Part shown: piece by piece, positions 56,034-64,000 of the stretch
How positions within the stretch are numbered: position 1 is the first letter of the stretch
Layout: each line of letters starts with the position of its first letter
From: GCA-002708315 sp963676635
GTDB taxonomy: Bacteria; Bacteroidota; Bacteroidia; Bacteroidales; F082
Assembly: GCA_963676635.1 (NCBI GenBank)
Contig: OY781105.1
Location: 1,922,001 to 1,986,000, forward strand
Direction: 5' to 3'
Length of the DNA stretch: 64,000 nucleotides
Program-made: the position numbers and the translations under genes
The notes under the pieces: generated by a model
The model's input: only the letters and a program-made list of their open reading frames with translations
What the model was told of the DNA's origin: nothing
The model's database searches: none

Positions 56034-59000
56034 ATGGATAATAAAAATAACATCCCTGAAAAGTTAAAAGAAAGAGATTTCTGGCTATCGTCATGGGCAA
56101 TAAAAAATAAAAACACTGTATATCTGTTCACTGTTGTTGCTGTTATCTTCGGACTATACTCATATATAAGTTTACCCAAGGAACTCTTTCCTGAGATTAA
56201 CATACCAACAATAATGGTACAGACGATGTATCCGGGCAACCCGCCGGTTGACATAGAAAATCTTATAACCCGTCCTATCGAAAAAGAAGTAGAGTCGGTA
56301 AAAGGAATTAAAAAAATGACATCTGTTTCAAGCCAGGATGCTTCAGCTATCTTTGTTGAATTTAATACTGATGTTGAAATAAAGGATGCATTACAAGATG
56401 TTAAAGATGCTGTTGACAAAACCAAAAGTGACTTACCCGATGACCTTCCATTCGACCCTATTGTTGAGGATATTGATCTTTCGGAGTTTCCCGTTGTTAA
56501 CATAAATCTCTCAGGCGACTATAGTGTTAGTGAACTTCGTGATTTCGCTGAAGAACTGCAGGATGAGTTTGAAACAATTCAGGAAGTCTCCACTGTAAAT
56601 CTTACGGGTATTACTGACAAGGAAGTTAAAATTATTCTGGATCCTTTTAAAATGGACAAGCTGCAGATAAGCTTCGGAGATGTGGAGAACGCTGTAATGG
56701 CTGAGAATGTATCCATGTCGGGCGGTGACATGTTGCTTGGTAATATAAGACGTACCATCAGAATTATTGGTGAATTCGACGATCCTGCGAAGATTAACAA
56801 CATTATTATCAAAAATGAAAACGGGAATGCTGTTTACCTTAAAGATATAGGGCACGTTGAATATGGCTTTAAAGATCGCGACAGCTATGCCTATCTTGAT
56901 GAGCAACCTGTTGTTACTCTTCAGGTTGTAAAGAAAAGTGGTGAGAACCTACTATCAACAATCTCACAGGTATTTGACATTTTGGAAACAAGTAGGGAAA
57001 ATCATGTTATACCAGAGAATCTTGTTGTAACAATAACCAGTGATCAATCTGATATTGTAAGAAATCAGCTCAGTAACCTGGAGAACAGCATTATCATGGG
57101 AATAATATTCGTTGTACTAATCCTGTTCCTGTTTCTGGGAACACGAAACTCGCTGTTTGTGGGTTTTGCTATACCTATGTCAATGTTTTTATCATTTATG
57201 ATTATGGGGTTAATGGACTACCGCATAAACATGATTGTGCTCTTCTCCCTTATTCTGGCTTTAGGTATGCTGGTAGATAATGCTATTGTTGTTACTGAAA
57301 ACATATACAGATATGTGCACCGCGGTTATCCCGTACTCAAGGCCGCCCGGTTGGCCACAGGCGAGGTGGCGATGCCAATTATCTCATCCACTGCCACAAC
57401 GCTTGCAGCCTTCTTCCCGCTTGCCTTTTGGGATAGTATAATGGGTGAGTTTATGTCATTCCTGCCTATTACTCTAATAATTGTGCTATCATCATCGCTT
57501 TTCGTAGCCCTGGTGATTATCCCTGTTATTTTCACAGATTTCTATAAAAAAGGTGCCAACGTAACTATTCCAAAAACCAAACGGTCACTAATTATTATTA
57601 CTATATTACTTGTGGTGGCAGCAATTTTCTTCTCAATAAAATTAAATTGGGTAGGAATGATACTGGTTATTTTCGCCTTTATAGGTATTCTAAACCTACT
57701 TTTCCTGTCACGACTTGCTTTGTGGTTCCAGAAAAAAGGATTACTATGGCTTGAAAACCAATACCTGAGATTTGTAAGGTTTGCTCTGAGGAAATACAAT
57801 CCATATTTCCTTCTGGGAGGAACAGTGCTGTTAATGTTTCTTACAATGGCGTTTTATTTCGGTTCAAACCCGAAGATAAATTTCTTCCCCTCATCTGATC
57901 CGAAATATATCAATGTAATTGTTGAAGCTCCCATTAGCACCGATATTGAAGTTACTGACTCCATAATGCGTATTCTTGAAGATAAGACTTATAAATTACT
58001 CAAACCCGATATGGATATTGTCGAATCAGTACTTTCCATAACAGGTAAAGGCGCTGTGGGCGAAAATGAGGGCTTCTCAGGTCGTGGAGGGCAGCCAAAC
58101 AAAGGGCTTATGAACATACAGTTTGTAGACTACCAGTACCGTCATGGCAAAGAAACAAACAAAATTATGAAACATCTTGCCGATGAGATGGTAGGCCAGT
58201 ACCCGGGTCTGAGTATTTCTGTTGAAAAACAAAATGAAGGGCCTCCAACAGGTAAACCCATTAACCTGGAAATAAGTGGTACTGATTTCGATCAGCTGCT
58301 GGAAGTGGCTAAAGATGTTAAAGCTGAGCTTAACAGAGCTAATATCCCTGGTATTGAAAACCTGCAGATAGACCTGGATGTGGGTAAGCCAGAGTTTATC
58401 ATAAATATCGACAGAGAAAAGGTACGTCGTTTCGGACTATCAACAGGACAGGTAGCAAGTGCCATAAGAACATCCCTGTTCGGCAAAGAGATTTCCGATT
58501 ATAAGGAAGGTGAGGATGAATACAAGATAGTTATGAGACTTGCCAACGATTACAGGTATAATATTTCAGATCTCATCAATCAGCGTATCACTTTCCGCAG
58601 TGCTTCCTCTGGTAAGATAGTACAGGTGCCTGTTTCTGCTGTAGCTGATATCGACTACAGCTCAACATATGGTGCCATAACACGAAAGGACAGAAAACGT
58701 ATGATTACCATCTATTCAAATGTTCTCGAAGGGTACAATGCCAATGAGATAAATGTTGAATTGAAAAAGATTATGGCTACTTATGATATGCCCACAGGTA
58801 ATAAATATGAGTTTACTGGCGAACAGGAAGAACAACAGGAGTCGATGGAATTCCTGAGCAGAGCTATGCTTATCGCTCTGGCTCTTATTCTAATCATTCT
58901 TGTTTCTCAGTTCAATTCCTTTGTTAAACCGCTTATCATTTTGTTTAGCGTTGTAATGAGCACCATCGGGGTCTTTGGAGGCCTTGCCACATTCAAAATG

Positions 59001-59450
59001 GATTTTGTTGTGATTATGACTGGTATTGGCATTGTTTCCCTTGCAGGAATTGTTGTTAACAATGCCATCGTCCTTATTGACTATATCGGTCTGCTTAAGA
59101 AGAATAAAAAAGCTGAACTCGGTATCCCTGAAGACCAGAACCTGCCTGTGGAGATTGCTAAAGAATGTATTGTTACTGCCGGTAAAACAAGGTTACGTCC
59201 TGTACTTCTTACAGCAATTACAACAGTATTGGGACTAATGCCACTAGCAGTGGGATTGAATATTGACTTTATCTCATTCTTCAACAACTTTGATCCACAG
59301 ATCTACTTTGGTGGTGATAATGCTATATTCTGGGGACCAATGAGCTGGACTGTAATATTCGGACTTAGCTTTGCCACTTTCCTCACACTGGTTATAGTGC
59401 CTTCATTGTACCATGTGCTATCGAGAGTAAAAGCACATTTTAGAAAATAA
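56034..59450 (+). CDS. RND-family efflux transporter, inner-membrane pump (AcrB/HAE1 type)
   Basis: A 1,138-residue proton-driven pump, somewhat longer than the usual 1,020-1,050 because of extra hydrophobic stretches around 510-560 (ITILLVVAAIFFSIKLNWVG). Conserved features: PEINIPTIMVQTMYPGNPP at the start of the porter domain, ENLITRPIEKEVESVKGI, the helix 4 proton-relay region LGMLVDNAIVVTENIYR with its aspartate, and the matching second half GIVSLAGIVVNNAIVLIDYI. The TM10-12 region is VTAGKTRLRPVLLTAITTVLGLMPLA. With the adaptor and TolC it forms a tripartite pump for drugs, bile-like compounds or lipids. The substrate cannot be told from sequence. Confidence 0.93.
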   Translation: MDNKNNIPEKLKERDFWLSSWAIKNKNTVYLFTVVAVIFGLYSYISLPKELFPEINIPTIMVQTMYPGNPPVDIENLITRPIEKEVESVKGIKKMTSVSSQDASAIFVEFNTDVEIKDALQDVKDAVDKTKSDLPDDLPFDPIVEDIDLSEFPVVNINLSGDYSVSELRDFAEELQDEFETIQEVSTVNLTGITDKEVKIILDPFKMDKLQISFGDVENAVMAENVSMSGGDMLLGNIRRTIRIIGEFDDPAKINNIIIKNENGNAVYLKDIGHVEYGFKDRDSYAYLDEQPVVTLQVVKKSGENLLSTISQVFDILETSRENHVIPENLVVTITSDQSDIVRNQLSNLENSIIMGIIFVVLILFLFLGTRNSLFVGFAIPMSMFLSFMIMGLMDYRINMIVLFSLILALGMLVDNAIVVTENIYRYVHRGYPVLKAARLATGEVAMPIISSTATTLAAFFPLAFWDSIMGEFMSFLPITLIIVLSSSLFVALVIIPVIFTDFYKKGANVTIPKTKRSLIIITILLVVAAIFFSIKLNWVGMILVIFAFIGILNLLFLSRLALWFQKKGLLWLENQYLRFVRFALRKYNPYFLLGGTVLLMFLTMAFYFGSNPKINFFPSSDPKYINVIVEAPISTDIEVTDSIMRILEDKTYKLLKPDMDIVESVLSITGKGAVGENEGFSGRGGQPNKGLMNIQFVDYQYRHGKETNKIMKHLADEMVGQYPGLSISVEKQNEGPPTGKPINLEISGTDFDQLLEVAKDVKAELNRANIPGIENLQIDLDVGKPEFIINIDREKVRRFGLSTGQVASAIRTSLFGKEISDYKEGEDEYKIVMRLANDYRYNISDLINQRITFRSASSGKIVQVPVSAVADIDYSSTYGAITRKDRKRMITIYSNVLEGYNANEINVELKKIMATYDMPTGNKYEFTGEQEEQQESMEFLSRAMLIALALILIILVSQFNSFVKPLIILFSVVMSTIGVFGGLATFKMDFVVIMTGIGIVSLAGIVVNNAIVLIDYIGLLKKNKKAELGIPEDQNLPVEIAKECIVTAGKTRLRPVLLTAITTVLGLMPLAVGLNIDFISFFNNFDPQIYFGGDNAIFWGPMSWTVIFGLSFATFLTLVIVPSLYHVLSRVKAHFRK

Positions 59451-59669
59451 TACTGAAGGTTTGCTTTAAACTGAATATGTCTTAAATTTCTTGCTATTTA
59501 AATATTTGGGAAATATTCCGGATATAATTGTCATGATTTTATAAATTACTGTGAGATAATTATACAATAAGGTTGATTGTTGATTATTCCTAATTTATAG
59601 CCAGTCTAATTTAGCGTTAATTAGTTAACAATAATTAGCCTTTATGGCTCTCCACCAATAATTTTCTTT

Positions 59670-59677
59670 TAATTTTG
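59670..59677 (+). promoter_or_regulatory. -7 box of mutA-mutB
   Basis: TAATTTTG matches TAnnTTTG and lies 24 bases before the mutA ATG at 59702. The gap 59451-59669 is AT-rich and shows no other signal and no clear terminator for the efflux operon. Confidence 0.5.
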
Positions 59678-59701
59678 CACCAAATTTTAAAACAAAATCG
59701 T

Positions 59702-61558
59702 ATGGATAAAGAAAAGCTGTTTGAAGCATTTCCACCGGTTTCTACGAAAGAATGGAAAGAAAAGATAATCAAGGACCTCAAGGGTGCTGATTACGACAAA
59801 AAACTCGTTTGGAGAACAAACGAAGGATTCGAAGTACAGCCGTTCTACAGAACAGAAGACACAAAAGATCTTCCTCACATGAGTATCCTGCCCGGCAATT
59901 TCCCTTATGTCCGTGGTAACAAAACAAAGCAAAACTCATGGCTGATACGTCAGGATATTAAAGTTGATGACATTGATACTGCAAACGCAAAAGCACTGGA
60001 CATCAGACTTAAAGGCGTTGATTCATTGGGCTTCTGCTTCGATTGTGATGCAAAACCTTCAGTAGATGATATTGAAAAACTATGTGAAAATATCAGATTT
60101 GATCTGATGAACCTGAACTTCAAATCATCTAATCCTCTTGAAGTTGCTCAAAGCGTTGATAAGCTGGCAAAAAAATATAACCGCGACCTCGAAAAAGTAT
60201 CAGGGAGCGTGCAATATGATCCCATTGGCGATTTTAGCCGTTGCGGACAGTTTAAAGATTCACAGGAAGAATCAATGAAAGTGTTGCTTGATCTTAACAA
60301 TGCAACCAGCCATCTTCCTGCATTCAAATATATCACTGTAAACGGAACTATCTTCAGCAATGCCGGCGCAGGTATTGTAAGCGAACTTGCGTACACCCTT
60401 GCCATGGGTGCTGACTATCTTACTTATCTCACCGATAATGATATAGACATCGACCAGGCAGCTCCTAAAATTAAATTCCATATGGCAGTGGGTTCTGAAT
60501 ATTTTATGGAAATCGCCAAATTCAGGGCTGCCCGTTATCTGTGGGCTAAGATAGTCAATGCTTACGGTCTTGATCATCAGGATAACGCTAAAATGAATAT
60601 CCATTGTTCAAACACTCAATGGAATAAAACAGTTTACGATCCTTATGTAAATATGCTGCGAACAACAACAGAAACAATGTCAGCTATTATTGGAGGCATT
60701 GATTCCATGAGTGTTCTTCCATATAACACAATATTCGGGCAAACAAATGAATTTTCAGAACGTATAGCACGAAACCAACAGCTTGTGCTCAAAGGCGAAT
60801 CATATTTTGATAAGGTTGCTGACATTGGTGCTGGTTCATATTATATAGAAAACCTTACCGACAAGATCATCAAAGCAGCATGGGAAAAATTCATTGCCAT
60901 TGATGAAGCCGGAGGTTATACAGAAGCTTTCAAAAAAGGCATCATTCAGGAAACTGTTAAACAGGAAGCTAACAAAAAGAATATGGATATTGCAACCCGT
61001 AAGAAATCTATTCTTGGCACAAACCAATATCCTAACAACAGTGAGAAGCTTGAAATCACTATCAACTTTAGTGAAAAAAAGCCTGTTGGTAAAGATGCTG
61101 TTGAGCCTTTATATACTTATCGCGGTGCTGAGATGATTGAAAAACTCAGAGCTAAAACCGATAATTATGCTGAGAATGGCAAACGCCCTGTAGTATGGAT
61201 GCTGACTTACGGTAACCTTGCTATGCGAAAAGCCAGATCACAGTTTGCCGGCAACTTCTTCGGTTGTGCTGGATTTGAAATTGTTGACAATCTGGGATTC
61301 AAAACCATTGAAGAGGGTATTGAAGCCGCTAAAGCTACTAAACCTGAAATAGTGGTTATTTGTAGCTCTGATGATGAATATGCTGAGATAGCAGAACCTG
61401 CATTCAATGCTCTGAAAGATGATACTATCGTTATTCTTGCAGGATATCCTAAGGATCTAGTTGAGAAACTTCAGAATATTGGATTTACCAATTTTGTGCA
61501 TGTACGAAGCAATCTGCTCGATGAGCTTACCAGGTATCAAAGTATGATTATAAAATAA
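59702..61558 (+). CDS. mutA: Methylmalonyl-CoA mutase, small (beta) subunit
   Basis: A 618-residue cytoplasmic protein. The ATG at 59702 (MDKEKLFEAFPPVSTKEW) is chosen over an in-frame one at 59675, which lies next to the promoter box. It has the mutase TIM-barrel domain (about 40-460, e.g. DLKGADYDKKLVWRTNEGF) and a C-terminal Rossmann domain that corresponds to the cobalamin-binding domain. The DxHxxG cobalamin motif is absent (ANFFGCAGFEIVDNL lies in that region), as expected for the non-catalytic small subunit. It dimerises with MutB. The mutB gene starts 7 bases later. Confidence 0.95.
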   Translation: MDKEKLFEAFPPVSTKEWKEKIIKDLKGADYDKKLVWRTNEGFEVQPFYRTEDTKDLPHMSILPGNFPYVRGNKTKQNSWLIRQDIKVDDIDTANAKALDIRLKGVDSLGFCFDCDAKPSVDDIEKLCENIRFDLMNLNFKSSNPLEVAQSVDKLAKKYNRDLEKVSGSVQYDPIGDFSRCGQFKDSQEESMKVLLDLNNATSHLPAFKYITVNGTIFSNAGAGIVSELAYTLAMGADYLTYLTDNDIDIDQAAPKIKFHMAVGSEYFMEIAKFRAARYLWAKIVNAYGLDHQDNAKMNIHCSNTQWNKTVYDPYVNMLRTTTETMSAIIGGIDSMSVLPYNTIFGQTNEFSERIARNQQLVLKGESYFDKVADIGAGSYYIENLTDKIIKAAWEKFIAIDEAGGYTEAFKKGIIQETVKQEANKKNMDIATRKKSILGTNQYPNNSEKLEITINFSEKKPVGKDAVEPLYTYRGAEMIEKLRAKTDNYAENGKRPVVWMLTYGNLAMRKARSQFAGNFFGCAGFEIVDNLGFKTIEEGIEAAKATKPEIVVICSSDDEYAEIAEPAFNALKDDTIVILAGYPKDLVEKLQNIGFTNFVHVRSNLLDELTRYQSMIIK

Positions 61559-61565
61559 ACTCACT

Positions 61566-63719
61566 ATGAAGCCGAACTTTAAAAATATAGATATAGACAA
61601 CAACCCACAGCTTAACGGTGATGCCGCTAAGTGGGAAGAGAAAAACGATATAAAGGCCGACTGGAAAACACCTGAGCTTATCGATGTTAAACCAGCATAT
61701 ACTCCTGTTGCTTACAGGGAAATCAACCATCTGGAATATGCTGCAGGCATTGCTCCTTACCTCCGCGGGCCTTACTCAACAATGTATGTAACACGTCCGT
61801 GGACAATACGTCAGTATGCAGGCTTTTCTACTGCTGAGGAATCCAATGCATTTTATCGCAGAAACCTTGCAGCAGGGCAGAAAGGGCTTTCTGTTGCCTT
61901 CGACCTTGCTACTCACCGTGGCTATGACTCCGATCATGAACGCGTTGTTGGCGATGTTGGTAAAGCAGGTGTGGCCATCGATTCCATCCTTGATATGGAT
62001 ATTCTTTTTGATCAGATTCCTCTGAATAAGATCTCTGTATCAATGACAATGAACGGTGCTGTTCTTCCTGTGATGGCTTTCTACATTGTTGCCGCCCTTG
62101 AACAGGGAGCTAAACTCGAAGAGCTGTCGGGAACAATCCAGAATGATATCCTTAAAGAGTTTATGGTGCGTAATACATACATTTACCCACCTGACCCATC
62201 CATGCGTATTATCGCTGATATTTTCGAATACACTTCGAAGAATATGCCCAAGTTCAACTCCATATCCATTTCAGGGTATCATATCCAGGAAGCAGGTGCT
62301 ACTGCTGATATTGAACTTGCTTACACCCTCGCTGATGGCCTTGATTATATTCGTACTGGACTTAAGGCAGGACTTAAAATTGATGACTTCGCACCACGAC
62401 TGTCATTCTTCTGGGGTTCAGGAATGAATCACTTTATGGAGATTGCCAAATTGCGTGCCGGTCGTTTACTGTGGGCTAAAATTGTTAAACAGTTCAACCC
62501 ACAGAATCCTAAGTCTATGGCATTGCGTACTCACACACAGACATCAGGATGGAGCCTTACAGAACAGGATCCTTTTAATAATGTTGCGCGTACGTGTATT
62601 GAGGCTATGGGTGCTACTCTGGGTCATACTCAGTCGCTGCATACTAATGCCCTTGATGAGGCTATCGCCCTTCCAACAGATTTTTCTGCTCGTATCGCTC
62701 GTAACACACAGATTTATATCCAGGAAGAAACAGAAATCTGCCGCTCGGTAGACCCATGGGCAGGTTCTTATTACATAGAAACTCTTACCAACGAACTCGT
62801 TGACAAAGCCTGGGCTCACATACAGGAAATTGAAGAGATGGGTGGTATGGCTAAAGCTATCGAAACAGGTATCCCTAAGATGCGTATTGAAGAAGCTGCT
62901 GCTCGTAAGCAAGCTCGTATCGACTCACATAAGGATGTTATCGTTGGTATTAATAAATATAAACTTGATAAGGAAGATCCTATCGACACTCTCGATATTG
63001 ACAACGCCGCTGTTCGTGAAGCACAGATTAATCGTCTTGAGAAACTTCGCGCTGAACGCGACAATGATGTTGTTCAGAGAAATCTGGAAGCCATTACCAA
63101 AGCTTGTGAAACAGGTGAGGGTAACCTTCTGGAGCTTGCTGTGGAAGCAGCTAAAAACCGTGCCAGTCTGGGTGAAATTTCTTACGCATGCGAAAAAGTT
63201 ATGGGAAGATATAAAGCTGTTATCAGATCTATCTCCGGTGTTTATGCTTCTGAAGCCGGAACCGACAACTCATTCAAAGAAGCTCATGAACTCGCCGACG
63301 AGTTTGCTGAACTTGAAGGACGTCGTCCAAGGATTATGATTGCTAAAATGGGTCAGGATGGCCACGACCGTGGTGCTAAGGTTGTTGCTACTGGCTATGC
63401 TGATATAGGTTTTGATGTTGATATCGGGCCATTGTTCCAAACACCGGCAGAAGCAGCTCGTCAGGCTGTGGAGAATGATGTTCATGTACTTGGTGTTTCA
63501 TCTCTTGCTGCCGGACATAAAACTCTTGTACCTCAGGTTATCGAAGAGTTGAAAAAACTTGATCGTGAAGATATCATGGTTATCGTAGGTGGTGTAATAC
63601 CTCCACAGGATTATCAGTTCCTTTATGATGCAGGTGTAGCCGCTATCTTCGGCCCCGGTACTGTTATTTCAGATGCCGGCATAAGCATGCTTAAGCTGCT
63701 TATTGAAGCAAGAAAATAG
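61566..63719 (+). CDS. mutB: Methylmalonyl-CoA mutase, large (alpha) subunit
   Basis: A 717-residue adenosylcobalamin-dependent enzyme interconverting succinyl-CoA and methylmalonyl-CoA, central to propionate formation by fermentative Bacteroidota and to propionate use. Typical blocks: YMTRPWTIRQYAGFSTAEES-like sequence at about 76-96, LSVAFDLATHRGYDSDH, HYIQEAGAT-like SGYHIQEAGATADIE and HTQSLHTNALDEAIALPT. The C-terminal cobalamin domain (about 580-715) has GQDGHDRGAKVVATGYADIG with lower axial ligand His near 601 (DGHDRG). Length is normal. It is translated with mutA. Confidence 0.97.
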   Translation: MKPNFKNIDIDNNPQLNGDAAKWEEKNDIKADWKTPELIDVKPAYTPVAYREINHLEYAAGIAPYLRGPYSTMYVTRPWTIRQYAGFSTAEESNAFYRRNLAAGQKGLSVAFDLATHRGYDSDHERVVGDVGKAGVAIDSILDMDILFDQIPLNKISVSMTMNGAVLPVMAFYIVAALEQGAKLEELSGTIQNDILKEFMVRNTYIYPPDPSMRIIADIFEYTSKNMPKFNSISISGYHIQEAGATADIELAYTLADGLDYIRTGLKAGLKIDDFAPRLSFFWGSGMNHFMEIAKLRAGRLLWAKIVKQFNPQNPKSMALRTHTQTSGWSLTEQDPFNNVARTCIEAMGATLGHTQSLHTNALDEAIALPTDFSARIARNTQIYIQEETEICRSVDPWAGSYYIETLTNELVDKAWAHIQEIEEMGGMAKAIETGIPKMRIEEAAARKQARIDSHKDVIVGINKYKLDKEDPIDTLDIDNAAVREAQINRLEKLRAERDNDVVQRNLEAITKACETGEGNLLELAVEAAKNRASLGEISYACEKVMGRYKAVIRSISGVYASEAGTDNSFKEAHELADEFAELEGRRPRIMIAKMGQDGHDRGAKVVATGYADIGFDVDIGPLFQTPAEAARQAVENDVHVLGVSSLAAGHKTLVPQVIEELKKLDREDIMVIVGGVIPPQDYQFLYDAGVAAIFGPGTVISDAGISMLKLLIEARK

Positions 63720-63727
63720 AAATCCCC

Positions 63728-63777
63728 ATGTTCAAGGTTCAAAGTTAGGACAAACCCCAACATTGAACCTTGAACAT
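63728..63777. terminator. Long inverted repeat between convergent mutB and rhaD-like genes
   Basis: The arms 63728-63746 (ATGTTCAAGGTTCAAAGTT) and 63759-63777 pair over 19 bp with one mismatch and a 12-base loop, directly after mutB and before the 3' end of the opposite gene. It probably acts as a two-way terminator. It is built of the GTTCAA/TTGAAC words also seen at 32053-32098, and more of these words follow to 63796. Confidence 0.6.
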
Positions 63778-63797
63778 TAAACTTTGAACTTTAAACT

Positions 63798-64000
63798 CTA
63801 AGTAAACTGTTCCAGATCTTTCATCTCTTCATCGCTTAGCCCTACAGGTTCAAAACCAGCAGACCATGCAGTAAACAGAAGCTTTGCTCCTTTGTTGGCT
63901 ACATCCAGATAATCGAAAGCCCGCACAGCATCTTCACCTGTGGCCAAAGCTCCATGTTTTTCCCAGAGACATACATTATGATCCCTTAACCCTTCCAGAG
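63798..64000 (-). CDS. rhaD: Rhamnulose-1-phosphate aldolase-like class II aldolase (C-terminus only)
   Basis: Only the last 67 codons are in the window; the gene starts beyond its right edge. The fragment reads HNVCLWEKHGALATGEDAVR, then AFDYLDVANKGAKLLFTA, GFEPVGLSDEEMKDL, a good match to the C-terminus of rhamnulose-1-phosphate aldolases, which cleave L-rhamnulose 1-phosphate to dihydroxyacetone phosphate and lactaldehyde in the cytoplasm. The histidine in EKHG is one of the zinc ligands of this aldolase class. Other class II aldolases share parts of this pattern, so the substrate is likely rather than proven. Confidence 0.75.
   Translation of the reverse strand, partial: LEGLRDHNVCLWEKHGALATGEDAVRAFDYLDVANKGAKLLFTAWSAGFEPVGLSDEEMKDLEQFT

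Noticed and set aside
55970..56503. Minus-strand frame of 177 codons over the adaptor/RND junction
   Set aside because: Covers two strongly supported genes on the other strand; serine/threonine-rich composition typical of shadow frames.
62800..63339. Plus-strand frame of 179 codons inside mutB
   Set aside because: Out of frame with the conserved mutase; composition is leucine/lysine-rich shadow translation.

Overview
The window comes from a low-GC member of the Bacteroidota, most likely class Bacteroidia. The support is: several proteins with type IX secretion (T9SS) C-terminal sorting domains; an ECF sigma/FecR pair with an STN-domain protein; TAnnTTTG -7 promoter boxes; the order rplU-rpmA-serS; and paired methylmalonyl-CoA mutase subunit genes. 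No rRNA, tRNA, CRISPR array or insertion sequence was recognised.

Region 1 (1-23090, minus strand) holds three tandem genes for giant secreted proteins of about 2,580 residues or more: A (cut by the window edge), B and C. They are near-identical over long stretches, and B and C end with the T9SS sorting domain. A has a different N-terminal module spliced between a B-like signal peptide and the shared core. Each gene is preceded by the same bipartite element, AGTAGGGG, exactly 15 bases, then YTGTCWTA.

Region 2 (23376-30157, minus) is the likely control locus: an ECF sigma factor, a FecR-like anti-sigma factor, an outer-membrane protein combining a periplasmic STN domain with a small beta-barrel and no TonB plug, and a T9SS-exported beta-helix protein. 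A fourth copy of the bipartite element lies directly before the anti-sigma gene. I infer a cell-surface signalling system in which the STN-barrel senses something outside, FecR releases the sigma factor, and sigma turns on the giant adhesins and its own inhibitor. This is the main candidate for an undescribed system here.

Region 3 (30317-39525, plus) is mostly housekeeping: a DMT-family exporter, ribosomal proteins L21 and L27, seryl-tRNA synthetase, a TPR protein, the 16S rRNA dimethyltransferase RsmA, a regulatory-domain/beta-barrel protein, and a VanZ-like plus Mth938-like fusion followed by a membrane-anchored TPR protein.

Region 4 (39826-46148, minus) is a two-gene T9SS unit: a papain-like peptidase/beta-helix protein and a propeller-like protein. 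Region 5 (46149-48453) is gene-poor and carries unusual short-period repeat arrays.

Region 6 (48454-63719, plus) contains a PHP/glycosyltransferase fusion with a GH13 alpha-glucosidase, a TolC-TetR-MFP-RND efflux operon, and mutA-mutB of the succinate-propionate pathway. The window ends in the 3' end of a convergent rhamnulose-1-phosphate aldolase-like gene.
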